Assembly (NCBI GenBank): GCA_013396635.1
Contig: WBMW01003830.1
Span: 2,020,980-2,084,979, forward strand
From: Penelope pileata
Taxonomy: Eukaryota > Chordata > Aves > Galliformes > Cracidae
DNA length: 64,000 nucleotides
Reading direction: 5' to 3'
Both the position numbers and the translations under genes were made by a program. Position 1 is the first letter of the stretch; each line of letters begins with the position of its first letter. Below the pieces are notes generated by a model that was not told where the DNA came from, did not search any database, and saw only the letters and a list, made by a program, of their open reading frames with translations. Of the stretch, positions 48,642 to 60,600 are shown one piece after another.

Positions 48642-49962
48642 CTAATACTGAAACTTGGTACAGAAAATGCAGTATTAAGAGTCTTAGGTGTTTTTCTCTG
48701 CTCTGGTCTGCCTGCTGCTAACAACAAAGATTGTGTGCTCTGTGCACTGTGCAGTCAGTTTCAGTTTGTGTTTTTGGAGTGTTGACATATAACAAAAATA
48801 TTTAGATTTCTGGCAGCCCCAGTTATATCTAGTCCTTTCAAAAAGTGTTACTATAGGAAGCAGACTGAAAGCTGGGTGAATTTAAGGGTTTGGATTCAGT
48901 TCAGTCTGTTCTTGGTGTCTGCAGATTTTTGTCTCGGTAGAAATTCTCATCTGATCTCTGTCAATCCAGATTGCTGACTAAGGAAAGCTATGCCTGAGCA
49001 ACAGAAAAACATCAGAGGGTGAAGGTTAAGCAGTTCCCTCATTATGAAGATGCAAGGTCCTAGGGTCCCTCAAAGTAGTCTGTGTCAACAGGAGGTGGGA
49101 AGTAGAATAGAGCCTGTACTTAATTGCCCTGGATTAGAGAGAGAAATGTTTGTATAAGTCCAGAGTTCTCTCTGGAAATTGCAAGTCTAACATGAGAGCA
49201 ACCTCAGCTTTAAGCTCCAAGGGCAGGGTTGGAAATGAGGCAGAACATAGGGAGACTGGAGCTGAAAGCGGTAGGTTTTTGTGCAAGGTCATTAAAGGGC
49301 CAGTTTTCTGTGCAGCTGGGAGGGATTGCTACATTAGTCTAAATTTGACCCTGTGTTAAACTGGCAGAAAAGGAAATTCCCTTGGGGTGCTGTGGTTTTA
49401 CTGGGTATTTTTTTTTTTTTTTGAATTTACTGTGAGCAAAAAGGCACACAACTCCAGCCTGTCAGTGTCTGGGGATCATGTTGTGTTGGCAAAGAGGAAG
49501 CTGAAGGAGAAAGGGGATGTTCCAGGGACTCTTCTGATTTTATGCTCTTTCCCGTGTACCACGCTATGACAGTGGAGGGAAGTGGCAAGAGGGTCAGGGA
49601 ATGAACTCTGTGAGGATACTGCTGAGTTTCTCCTTCAAAATAACCAGATGCTAGTATAAATTTTTGTTTGGGGTCTTTTGGAAGGAATGAGCAGTAGCAG
49701 AAAACCACCCCAGACGTTTCCAGTTATTCATGGAAAGATTTGAATGGCCATAATTGTGTTAGGTAAGAGGGAAAGTTTTTGAGTCGTATTCTTGTCTTTG
49801 ATGATGTGAGATACTAGGATCAGGCATTGTTTCCAGATTTAATGTAGTGTAGATAGACTTCGCTAGACAGTTTCTTTACTAATAACGCATTGTGGTGTCT
49901 TCTAGTCTTTGGAAGAGGTGTGTTCCAGTTAAACATTATCTGATCACAGGTAGAATAGATGC

Positions 49963-50095
49963 AGAACTGTAGAATGGTTAAGGTTGAAAGGAACCTCTGG
50001 AGGTCATCTGGACCAACCCCCTGTCCCTCCCATAGACACGTCCACATTAACATGGGCAGTTTCTGGAGCAAAAGGTGTTGGGCCACCCAGGACAG
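49963..50095 (-). mobile_element. CR1 LINE 3' fragment
   Basis: The minus strand of this stretch is a CR1 tail. On the + strand it reads AGAATGGTTAAGGTTGAAAG, then GAACCTCTGGAGGTCATCTG, GACCAACCCCCTG, and ends in GGGCCACCCAGGAC, each matching the reverse complement of a CR1 subfamily 3' end. It lies about 460 bases from another CR1 copy in the opposite orientation (50555-50896). The short GGACA repeats at about 50089-50105 mark its far edge. Confidence 0.85.
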
Positions 50096-50554
50096 GACAG
50101 GACAGTAACCGGCTTAACCCCAACCCCACTCCCTGGCAAGATCCATTGTAGGATTCATCCCCAGGTCCAATACCCAGCCTGCAGTGGTTCACAGGTCACA
50201 TTGGTTACGGGTGATTGCCACAAGAGAACTTGATTTGGTACAGTGGTCTATGGTAAAGTTTTTTTTGACTGCTCACTGAATGGATTTTCCTTGAGTATGG
50301 AAGATACTTGGCTTTCCTAAATAAAATATTTGTGCACTGACAGCAAGTGATTTAAGAAGAAGCCCTGCTATTGGCTATGCTGTGCAGTGCAGCCCGAGCT
50401 TTTACAGTCTTCATTATAGAGTTATGTATTCCTATATGTGATACAAATAGTACTAGTTTCATTCAGATCATTAGCTTCCTAGTCTAGAAGGCTGACTTCA
50501 AATCCAGTCACTCAAGAGGTTATAAACAGTCTCTGCCAGGCAACTGGTTTTCTT

Positions 50555-50896
50555 GCATCTACAGCTTCCTCAAAGGAGGTTGTGGTGAGGTGGGGGTTGG
50601 CCTCTTCTTCCAGGTAACGGTGATAGGACTAGAGGGAATGGCCTTAAGTTGCACCAGAGGACATTCAGGTTGGGTATTAGGGAAAACTGCTCCAAAAGAG
50701 TGGTCAGGCATTGGAACAGGCTGCCCAGGGATGCGGTGGAGTCACCATCCCTGGAGGTGTTCAAGAAACATCTAGATGTGGTACTAAGGGACATGGTTTA
50801 GTGGACAATATTGGTGGTAGGTGAATTGTTGGACTCGATAATCTCTAGAGGTCCCTTCCAACCCCTACAATTCTGTGATTCTCTGATTCTGTGATC
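50555..50896 (+). mobile_element. CR1 LINE 3' fragment
   Basis: A well-preserved CR1 end: CTCAAAGGAGGTTGTGGTGA, GGTGGGGGTTGGCCTCTTCT, ATTGGAACAGGCTGCCCAGG, TGGAGTCACCATCCCTGGAG, GTGTTCAAGAAACATCTAGA, and the tail GGACTCGATAATCTCTAGAG then GTCCCTTCCAACCCC. It finishes with the family's short terminal repeats (ATTCTGTG, ATTCTCTG, ATTCTGTG). Coding capacity is lost. The intact terminal repeats suggest the 3' integration junction is close to 50896. Confidence 0.95.
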
Positions 50897-51059
50897 TCAG
50901 TACAGTGATGACTTGGCAGTATCCCGAAGACTGGAAGCAGTAAAAGCCAAGAGCTGAAACACTCATGGAAATTCATATATTTTGCTTTTACACATTCTCC
51001 ATGACAAGTCCCTGGACTTTTAAGAGAATGAGTCCTTTCTTCTGGTTGCTACACCCAAG

Positions 51060-51145
51060 AAGACTTGAGGCATAGAGAAACTGATGTGCCCAAGAGTATG
51101 TAGCCCTATTTCTGGAACTGGCCTTCATATTCCAAGGAGTGAAGA
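51060..51145 (-). repeat. MIR/CORE-type SINE fragment, weak
   Basis: ACTTGAGGCATAGAGAAACT, then GATGTGCCCAAGAGTATGTAGCC (partly changed) fits the reverse complement of a MIR-type SINE (ACTGAGGCACAGAGAGGTTA, AGTGACTTGCCCAAGGTCACACAGC). Similarity fades after about 51110. Confidence 0.45.
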
Positions 51146-51480
51146 GAGTGGGTTTGCCTGGCCAGGCGGTAGCTGCAGTCGAGTCGAGTAGAGACTGGGA
51201 GGAGCACTGGCATGGGTAAATGTCATTGCCATTAAATGTCCTGCCCCAAGTTTGTGCAGTTAGAAAGGATATGAAGTCAGCACCAAACTGCTCTAAGTTT
51301 TCCAGAAAGACAGCAGAAGCAACAAGAAGAAGACTGAATTTCAAGATTGGATCACCCTGGCTAAATAAACGCAGGAGATGCTTTGGTGGTCTCTGGTCTT
51401 CAAAGCAGCAAGGCGGCGTGAGGGGAAAATAACCAGCCGTAATCATGGAGTGCAAAGCAAAGAGGTTAAGTACTTGCTCA

Positions 51481-51602
51481 TCTCTTAGTACTCAAGGACC
51501 TCAAAGATTTCTACAAGTGCAAGCATGACAGCATTGTCAGTCCCTTTGAAAGACAGGGAAACTGAGGCACAGAGTAGTGGGGTAACTGGTCTCAGAGCCT
51601 CC
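51481..51602 (-). repeat. MIR/CORE-type SINE fragment
   Basis: CAGGGAAACTGAGGCACAGA followed by GTAGTGGGGTAACTGGTCTC is a close match to the reverse complement of MIR-type SINEs (GAGGAAACTGAGGCACAGAG, AGGTTAAGTGACTTGCCC). The upstream part, CTCAAGGACCTCAAAGATTT and CTACAAGTGC, fits the family's preceding segment (CTCAAAGCACTTTACAAA). Element order is kept across about 120 bases. Confidence 0.7.
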
Positions 51603-51899
51603 TGATGATTTCTTTAACTGCTTAGCAAGGCTTCTTTATTTTTTAAGAAATGCATATGGACAAAATCAGGGGATAACCCAGTAACATGACATGAGAGGTT
51701 TATAGTGATACATTTTGCACTCTAGACAAGAACTGGTTAATAGAATCAAGTTTTTATGTTATCCAAACCTGATGAGTTTTTTTCCTTATGAACATATTGT
51801 TGGTTGCTGTAGTGGCTGAGTAATGCAGAAGTTCTGCCTGAAAAAAATGCTTCCTCCTTATATGATACTGTACATATTGTCATGGAAATTGTCCTCATT

Positions 51900-53130
51900 T
51901 CCCCCGAGCACACTTTAAATAACTCGAACAGCAGTGCTAATGAGCAGAAAGATATCTGCAATCCCCACCGTGTAACTTGACATACTTTATCCCACTCTGA
52001 ATTCCCCTTGCTCATCATTGAGCGTTTTAAAGATCTGGTATAATAATTTGCTTTCTCGCTTTGGTCCAGTCATTCTGCTCTCAGCACTTGGTAATAAAAG
52101 GTCAGCTTGGGCTGAAACCTTTATGTTGCAGCCATGCCGTTTTTTACTGCCAAATATCTTAAGAAAAGCAAGTGTCTCCGAAAGGGTAAGTCATAATTTT
52201 GGTGTGTTTAGTGTTGTCTGTTTGGTTTAAATCACAGTAAAGGATTTATTTTGAATTAACAAGCAGTGGGAATGGATCTATTTACGCTGCTGGTCGGTTA
52301 GCACAGAGGTTTTATTATGCTGTACACATTTTTGGTTCAAGATACAGTGTGTGTTATTATCTTGCATTTTACATTCACTAAAGCCGACTAAGCGAGAGAA
52401 TGTTTAACCCTTTAAACGTGGAACATATCTTTTGCACAGGGATAGAATCTCTAATGCAGAACAAAACAGAAGCAGAATCTGTGTGTATTTGTTTTTCCAG
52501 ATAAGTTAGGTAGACAGCTGGGTAGTGCTCTAGTATTTATGTTTCTATTGACAAAAAGGAGGTTTGTTTTCTTTTTCCCATCCATACTGAAATAATAACT
52601 TTAATAACACCGGGTGAATGAGACGTTTGCTTCCTGCTAGCATCTTCTGTATGCAGGGTTACCTGAGTGCATGATTTCATGTAGCTCGTTCATGATTTTT
52701 AGCTTATTGTTGTGATGTTTGCTGTGTGGGCTTTTCCAGGAAAGATGATTGTTCTACCTCTAGGTAGATACAAAACTGAGAGCAGTTTGCTTCTGGCACT
52801 ATAAAAATCAACGATGTGATAAACTAATAGAGAAATACATTCATTGTATTTTTCTTGTTCTGTTGCATGTCTCTTTAATGTGAAATTTATTTAGGCTGCT
52901 GACTAGAAAACGGTTCTGCATAAAGAAAAACATCAGGGATTACTTGTAGCTGGGGCATGTGTCAATTGAGGGGATCTGAAGGGATCCATTTATATTGGGC
53001 ATTTTGCATTTTCCTTCGCTGCTAACGCATAGCTCGAAGGTGTAATTGTAGAGTTTCATTGCAGGTTTAAGGTTGAAGAAAAGGTTGTGCAGAAATGCAA
53101 GTTTATGTTCTTTAAATCTACGTCTGTCTT
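51900..53130. other. Repeat-free block, possible conserved non-coding element
   Basis: This block lacks recognisable mobile DNA and keeps more CpGs than the AT-rich flanks (for example CTGGTCGGTTAG, AAGCCGACTAAGCGAGAG, TTTAAACGTGG). It holds TAAT-type homeodomain-like sites and the inverted repeat GTTTAA-CCCT-TTAAAC near 52405-52420. It also contains the candidate first exon at 52134-52185. These are the features one expects of a conserved regulatory or exon-bearing block, but conservation itself cannot be seen from one sequence. Confidence 0.3.
52134..52185 (+). CDS. Candidate alternative first coding exon, unproven
   Basis: An ATG at 52134 in a good context (GCAGCC before it, G at -3) opens a frame reading MPFFTAKYLKKSKCLRK. 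The frame runs into a strong splice donor, AAAGG|GTAAGT, with GT at 52186-52187, so the exon would end in phase 1. A TAATAAAAGG sequence at about 52091-52100 could serve as a TATA-like element about 35-45 bases upstream of the ATG. Alternatively CAG at 52129-52131 could be an acceptor, giving a 54-base internal exon from 52132. A second ATG at 52123 in another frame has a poorer context. I do not recognise the peptide; short basic N-termini of this sort are typical of alternative first exons, but chance is quite possible. Confidence 0.25.
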
Positions 53131-55084
53131 TCCTTGTGGGATTTTATTTTAAATGGGATTGCACAGGAAGAACTAACAGTTACGATGTGAGAACTGAGTT
53201 AAGCTGACTTGTAGTGTAGTCACTGACACCAACTTTCAGTATTTTATTGAGCAAAATGTGTGCATATACATATTTACACCATCTTTCAGGATTTTTTAAT
53301 GATATAATCATACCAACAAAGCTTTTGTTAGAAAGATGGGAGACAAAAAATGTATCTGAATTCATTTGCTTCTGTTGCAGTATTTTTTTGTTTTGTTTTT
53401 AGAGTTTTGTTGTATGCATACATGTCTACAAGGGGGCATAGGACAATTTTTCCTCCCTCTTTTGCTCTTCTACTGTAAGCACTTGACTGAGCAGTTGTAT
53501 TTTCCCTTACTGCATGTGTCACGGTAGCAATGTCTCTGTAGATAGATGCTGGTGAGAGGTGCCTGCCTTACTTTTGTATGAAGCAGGCATTGCAGGAAGG
53601 GACTGATTATATGGCCAGGAAAGGTAAGACTATTCTGGCAGGTGCAGCCTGGTGATAAAATTACCCAGTCCTGGTGCCCCTTACAACAGGGTGTGTGTGT
53701 TCTGCTGAATGCTGCCTGTTTGCAGTGAGCTGTTCCCTGCCCCTCTGTTGTAAGAAGCTGTGATGTATTAGACACAACAGGGTGTGGAGGCTCAGAGCTC
53801 AGCATTAGGCATCCAGCATGAGTCAGTGTGATGCTAAAGGCTACAGCTGGAAGCTGGGGAGCGGTCGCTGCTTGATCCTTTGCGTAGGGAGCCGCTACTC
53901 ACTGCTGCTTTGCTGCAAGGACTCAGTATCTTTGGGGGAAGGTGCAGGCATGTGAGACGGCTAAGCCCCATGAAGCAGCAGGTGGGGGTATGAGCTGTGG
54001 CTGTAGGTCTGGCCTCAGTGGGGCTGCATCTGCTGGGAGCCGTCATCAGTGCCGTGGTGCAGCTGCTGTGATCTGCGTAGCCCTATGGCTCAGCCTGAGG
54101 ACTTGTGTGTGCAGGGAGAAAGGGAGGAGCAGCTTGGTACACTGCCTGGGCAAGGAATACAGGGCTAAGAAGTGATCACTTTTGAATCAGAATAAATACG
54201 AGCATAAATTGGGATTTTAAAACGTTGCTGAGGCAAGCTTAGCCAACAGCAACCAGTTGGAATCTCAGTGAGTCATTATCGACAACATCTGAGCACCCCA
54301 AACAGATTTTCCCCAAAAGTGTCTTTCTGGACCAGAGAATGTAGGGAGTGTTGCCTCACTGAGCCTGCTTCCGCCAAGATCTTTTTGATTTGTGAAATCC
54401 ATTTAGCTGTCCAGAATCTCCCCTGGTCTAGGCATGCTGGCGTGGCAGGGAACCTGCTCCCTTCTGATGCCCATTCTGCTCTGAGCTAACCTTTCTCCCC
54501 TTGCTTCCAGGACAGTCTCGGAAGTGCCAGTGCATTAAGGCAGGCAGAACTGATGTACTTGGGTAGGGAGCACTGAGGTAGCTGGGTGTTTCCCTGAGCT
54601 GTTTAACATCCATCTGTCATACACGTTGCTTTGAACAGGCTGGACTCCTGCCAGTTTTTGAGGCACTTCCCATTCAGTTCCTTGAGGCAGTCCCTCCTAG
54701 CTCCCTTCCAGAAAGCACTTCATTCGCAGAGTTTTTACTGTGGTCTAAATAAGGAGGTCTCCATTCTTCCCAGTAAGTGAACGTGGTCATTAAAAAGGCA
54801 TTAAATGATTATGGAGTGCCCTAGGCATAGCATCAAAAGTGCAGTTGCATAAAAGCTATAGTAGCCACAGGCTCCAGGGGGTCTGTCCTTGCTTGCTGTT
54901 CCCTATGCCTGTGAACAGAAGAGCAAACCACCAAGAGCAGTGATGTCTGTGTATGAGCTCTTTCTCACAGGTTCAAATGGCCTGGAGACAGGAGCTGGGC
55001 TGTGGACAAGGTTGTGGCCAGAAATGCTGGTCACATGAGAAAGAAAAGGGCCCATATTAACACTACTGATTGAGCCTTAATGAA
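53131..55084. other. Non-coding sequence, GC-richer in the middle
   Basis: No gene recognised. About 53820-54170 is GC-richer with several CpGs, which explains the longer open frames there on both strands. A (GT)n stub lies at 53691-53700. Confidence 0.45.
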
Positions 55085-55180
55085 GGAACTTTCCCAGATC
55101 AATAAAGGAAGGGGTCAGCAGAGCTGGGACGTGATTCTCCCAAACCTTATTGCCTGAAATCCCAGGCAGTGCCAGGTTTT
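55085..55180 (-). repeat. MIR/CORE-type SINE fragment
   Basis: GGGTCAGCAGAGCTGGGACG, then TGATTCTCCCAAACC and CCAGGCAGTGCC follow the reverse complement of the MIR-type head and core (AGTGGCAGAGCTGGGATTCG, AACCCAGGTCTCC, CCAGGCAGTGCT). The tRNA-like head is not clear beyond this. Confidence 0.5.
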
Positions 55181-57447
55181 CTCTCTTAGCTTTTTGGACA
55201 TGTTACTAAGTTATCTGAGTACTCTTTCTCCTCAAGTGACCTTTAGTCTCACTGTGCTCCATTTTATCTCTTCATTAGCATTCTGAGCCAGGCTAGGAAG
55301 CTTCTTGGATTAGTTGTGTGCATTTTGGTTTTGGTGGGGAGGTTGACAGAGCTTTGGGACACCCCTGCAATAACACAGGTAAACTAAAGCACAGTGTTCT
55401 CTCGTTTTGCTTTGTAAATTGCTATGCTTATGGAGATTTCCCACAAGTCTCATCTGGCGGGGGTTCCTCAGCCTACTCTGCTCCTCTGGTAAAACTACAG
55501 CAGTGACAGATTCTGGAAAGACACAAGTAATGACTCACTTATTTCCCCTATCGCTAGTTTTAAGCAACATCAAACTCCAAGGAGTTACACACCCACCCAC
55601 ATTAAACAAGACATCAAAACAATGAAAAACATTTATCACCACCTGCAGCCTGTTGTTAAAACCCTCTGTTCTCTCATAAGCCCTCCTACATTAAAATTTC
55701 TGTCTTCCCTTGGCCATTCTCTGAGCACTGGCTCACAGCTACTCGAAGTTGGGCTGTAAAATATCATGGGGTCAGAATTGTCTCTGATCTGGTAAGTCAC
55801 TGATTTTCACTTGCCCCTTGATTTCTAGTGGAGAGAGAATTTTCAGTTCTGGCAAAGCTTTTTACTCTTCAATTCAAAAAGAAAAAATAATAATATTGCG
55901 TGTTTTATTGCCAAGTGGTCCTTACTTCACTGCAGCTGTAGATTTACAAGACTTCAAAGCTGGATGATTAAGACAGTTTTTGTTTGTAGCCAGGCAAGCC
56001 AAACAAACTCAACTTCAAAGGAGGGGGTGTTCTTTAATGTTGCGGGCTTGCTCTTTGTGCTCAGCAAAGGAAGCTGCCAGGGACGATGCCACATGCAGCA
56101 GACAGGCAATGTGGCTGCTGCTCCTGGGAAGAGCAGCGCACACCCAGCAGCCTTGGGGTTTCTGATGGCTGCTGCTTGGGTCCCTTTGCATGGATAATTT
56201 ATATGCATTAGGAAGGGGCTATCTCAGTGAAAATAAGTGTTCAAACCCTACAACATTGTGTTTTGGGGTGACTAGGACTCCTGCACTGCATCTGACAGTC
56301 ATGTTGAAATGGAGCCTTTATGATTTTGCTCTTATGTACTTCGTCCAGCAAACGACACATCAACAGTTCAGGTAGCTGGGCTGACTGAAGAGCAGCTGGG
56401 TGGCTCATCACTAGGGGGACCTTAAGGGTTGTGGCGTGGATTTACTTCCTTCTCTGAAGTTCAGACAGCATGACATGACCCTGTTTTAAGTTTCTTGCCC
56501 ACGGGGTATGGTGTTTACTCTAGTAGAGAAATGGGACAAAAGCCTCATGATGAGGCAGAAAACAGGGCTGGATAACTGTTACTTCTTGAACTGTGGAGGG
56601 TATTATTTTCCAGGAATATTTCACCAAGAAATTAGTCTTAAAAACGCTACAAATTCATTCCATACTTTGACAGTGCATCAAGGTGCAAACACGTGATGAT
56701 GTACATGGGATCAGAGCAAGGAGTTTTGGTAGAGGATGCCTGGCTGCATGCTGCTGTGTTGAGCAGCCGGTGACTCCAGGAAGCAGAGCGCTGGGCTCCA
56801 TGGCCCTGAGGGTGTCAAGGGAGCTGGCAGGGCCCCACATAGAAATGGCTGTCATTCAGCAAATGACTTGCAGAACCATGTGGCTCTGGTGCAAGCATCT
56901 CTCATCAGTATTAAAATCAGAGTGGAACTGGGGTTTTATCCAACCAGTATCTAGGCATCTGTGGGATCCAGGCCACTCTCTCCCCAGGGCTCTGGGATTC
57001 AGCAACCAGTGAGGCCGGCACTGCCAAGAAACGTAGTGCTTGAGAAGCAAAGTTGGCCAACACACCGCTGTGCCTCTCAATGAGCCATGCGTGTGCTGCT
57101 GAGAGAGCAGTGACTTCAGCTCACGAGTTAAAGCTCTCCAAGTAGAGGACGTGCCAGGCAACCACTGGGCTGCTGAGTGAGGGAACAGCTTTTCAAGACA
57201 CAATGCGCTCCTGATTTCTAATGTGGCTTTCCTATTTCAAGAGCGCTGCTTTGGTGAGTTAAGTGGCCTGCTTGCCATCCTGTGCTGGGGAAGCAATCTT
57301 TGTGCTGTTCAGCCTGCTTCATCTCATTCTTTGCTTTCTGATTTGTAGGGCTGGCACTGCCTTTGCATTTGCATATGACCAACCTTCTAGACAGTGTTCC
57401 TTGCTGTATGGCAATCACTGGTTAACCCAGGGTGCCTGGAAGTGGTA
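55181..57447. other. Non-coding sequence, no gene seen
   Basis: Only short frames, none recognised. A TCACTAGGGGGAC run at 56407-56419 is loosely CTCF-like but lacks the core C. GC-richer patches near 56050-56170 and 56690-57190 carry the longer chance frames. Confidence 0.45.
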
Positions 57448-57545
57448 GATCTGGTTTTTGTTCCTTGTTCTGCCACTCACTAGCCAATACCATGCTGCAA
57501 ATCATTTAATGTCTCTGTATCTCAGTTCTGCATTGGTAGGTAGGA
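57448..57545 (+). repeat. MIR/CORE-type SINE fragment, first of a pair
   Basis: GTTCTGCCACTCACTAGCCA, then GCAAATCATTTAATGTCTCT and GTATCTCAGTTCTGCATTGG follow the sense strand of MIR-type SINEs (GCTCTGCCACTTACTAGCTG, GCAAGTCACTTAACCTCTCT, GTGCCTCAGTTTCCTCATCTG). Order and spacing are preserved over nearly 100 bases. Confidence 0.7.
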
Positions 57546-57606
57546 ATTTCGCACTGTGGAATTTGAAACCTTTTTTTAGTACAGAGAAGGCATTTCCCTG
57601 CTGATG

Positions 57607-57690
57607 CACAATATAACCTCGGGAAATAATTTTAACCTCTCTGTGCCTGTTTTCCCTTAGTTAAAACTGAAACACTAATGTTTACTTCTG
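57607..57690 (+). repeat. MIR/CORE-type SINE fragment, second of a pair
   Basis: TATAACCTCGGGAAATAATT, then TTAACCTCTCTGTGCCTGTT and TTCCCTTAGTTAAAACTGAA match the sense strand of MIR-type SINEs (TGACCTTGGGCAAGTCACT, TTAACCTCTCTGTGCCTCAGTT, TCCTCATCTGTAAAATG). It lies about 60 bases after another copy in the same orientation and repeats the same part of the element, so this is a second insertion or a duplication rather than one split copy. Confidence 0.7.
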
Positions 57691-60600
57691 TGACAAGTAT
57701 ATTCCAGCAGTGAAAACTATTTTATTTCTTTTAATTTATTCAATAATAGCTAAAGCATATACCAAAATAATTTTCACTTGCATGTCCTTGTCACAAGACT
57801 GTTTACAGTTACTGTGATGTTACTGTTCCTTATCTGAAAAAGACAGTCTGAGCTGTGCTGGATATCTGTAATTGGGTAGAGAAGTAACAAAACTGGATTG
57901 GATGAAGCTGAGTCTTAGCATAAGGTATATGGTGTGAAGAACTATTTATACTGTGTCTCCTTTTGAGAATCAGACTTTGCTCGTAATTAGGCTTTAACAT
58001 GGACAGACCTAGAACATCTGCAAGTACGGGATGTTTTACTGTATGTATTTGCATACATGCACACTCATTTTTCTATTGAAATAGAAATAATTGAAATAAA
58101 AATAATGGTGAAAAGCAACCTTCTTTCTCTTTAAAAACAGGTTGCAGTCATAAGATTTGCAAGTTTAAAGCTCTGAGATGTTTTCCCCCTCTTTATTTTA
58201 GATTTGTATGCTCTTTTAGGAACTTTCAAATTTGCTTGTTTGCTCTCAATAACAAATGGGGAAGGAAGGAGAAGGCAGTTGCCACAATCTCCTGATGCCC
58301 TCTGTTACCTGACTGGGGCTCAGCCAAATCATAAAGCTATCAGTGATTTTTTTTAATTCTTCTTCTGGCCTTGTAGACCGTTAGACCAAATGGTTCTTCC
58401 ATTTACAGAGCTTATCTTCCCTGGCTCCCAGTGTACCACAGCTTTACTATAGATACATAATTCATTATGTGGAAAGCCACTGTTTTAATCTAATATTAAA
58501 GAGGCAGCAGCTCAGCAGGTGTCCCCAAGGTAAGGAAGACAGCATGCTGCTGGCAGAAGATGCTGGCTTCAGGCTTATCAAGATTTCTTTGTTTTGAAAC
58601 AGAAGCTGAAAGGCTTTTTAATATACCATGTCATTGGCTCAGCAGATCCCTGGCTGTTACCCTGCCTTTGGCTGCAAAGACAAAAATTCTTATACTGCGT
58701 GATGGGTACATACAGTTCTGTGCTCTCAGGAAGGGGCAGCATGAAGAGGAGGAGGCTCACAAGGCAAAGGTCTGTTGCCTTCTCTCGTCAGTGCATGAAG
58801 TAGGCTAAATGCATCTGTGGGGCAGGCCCACTGATGTCAACGTTGTCAGAAAGGACTTCCTACCCAAATGCATTGCCTATAGAGAGCATTATAAGCAATA
58901 AGGTTGTTATTCCACCATTCTCACCCAACTACTAAGATCTCTGTGGCCTAAATCAGAGTAATTAGATGTAATTAAACATGTAAACGTCACCACTCTGGCA
59001 AAAGCAGCCAAACTGGCAGCCTTGGAGTTTGAGTATTGTATCACAACGTGCAATGAGCAAAGCTTTACAGTTTCTTGAGATAACAATTTTGTCATCTTCT
59101 GTGTTTGGATGTCATAAAATACACTGGTTGTTTTTTTTCCAGAATACGTGGATCCTAAACTGACGTGTAATTGCATGCAGTACACCTGCCCATCTCTTTA
59201 CCTGATACTCAACTTAGGGAATATTCAGCTTCTGAGTTGTACAGCTTTCAGCTTCTCTGTGGAGACTTTCCATAAAGTAACATTTCTTGCTGTAGGGATA
59301 ACTTCGGAGTGTGGTTACAGAGTATGTTCTAGTTGCAGTGAATTCTGCAGACAGGACTTTCACTGGGAAATCCACTGAGTCTCAGAGAAAAGCGTTCTGT
59401 GCAATGCTCCCTTGAATTTCAGTGAGGACAAGCCCACCAGCTGAAGGCATCTCTGAGGATGAATTGTTGTTTACATACCAGGCTCTTTTCATTTCTTGTC
59501 TAAATCATATCTAAATTAGCATGTTTTTGAAAAATGAAGTTGCATCTGCTAATGATTAACCACTTCAAAGGAACTTTTATGGACTTTTTGATAATGCTAT
59601 TAACCAGGAGGAATTTGTCTATTGCAGCTGGGTGGAGAGAAGTAGAATTGATTTTTCTTTGGTGTTATTCTTCTAGCGATTCACTGACAATTGTCCTAAA
59701 GCACAAAGACTTGAGGCCTCTGCTTTGTGCATCAGCATAACCTCAATTCCATTAGCCATCCACGATTGTGTTCCAAGTGGCTGTAGCGCTCGGCCCAAGT
59801 GACAAGTACAAATTGTCCTTCTTGCCAAACAGCACTATTGTCACTGCGTGTTACACAGTCATGCTTAGAAGATCCATTGGTTAACCAACACATAGCCAGA
59901 TACAAAAGGAGGCTGCTATAAAACTTCTGTTCTGTGCAAACAGTAGCAAGACATAAATCAGAATATCCCAGAGCATTTATATTCTGCTTTAGATCAGTAG
60001 TACTTCTGTCTACATTGTCTCGTCATTGATTTGGGCAAGGTTTTTTTCCTAAATTTGTCAACTTTTTGCAAAAGGCTTACAGTACATATTCTTTTGCATT
60101 TCAATTCCTTTTCTGCATTAATGCAACAAATAGCTTCATTTTTGTGAAAACAAAGTCTGTAAGTGTTGAGTCCTTAATTGATAGTCCATGTATTTGCTGC
60201 TGCCAAAACTGTGCTTGTAAAGCTTCAGTCACGTCACTGAAGAAAATAATGTTTGTAATTGGTTGGCTTGAATTTCTGAAGAACTCTGTATTCAGTCTAC
60301 AAAGAATCTGAGTCTTCACTGGCTTAGCTGAGAGCGCTGCTCTCTCCAGCTGAAGCTGTACCAGCTGATGGCTTCACCTCAGTTCTCCGTCATTCAGAGT
60401 CTGGAGCACTGGCTAACATGGCAGACAGTGATCTTTAAAGACTCTCCCACTGTATTTTTAAGCTTCATGGTGGAGTTAGGTCCAGGGTGAAGAAAAATCA
60501 GGCTTATGAGAGGCGAGAGGGAGCAGATGGTTATAGTGAGATTTATTTAGAAGTCATGAGAGACAATTCATTTCTATCAGTTGAGCATACCTGGAAAATG

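Noticed and set aside
50096..50200. Possible extension of the minus-strand CR1 past 50095
   Set aside because: Similarity to CR1 ends at CCACCCAGGAC; the following bases show only short GGACA repeats and no further family motif.
56407..56419. CTCF-like TCACTAGGGGGAC
   Set aside because: The central C after the G run and the following GC are missing, so the match is no better than chance.
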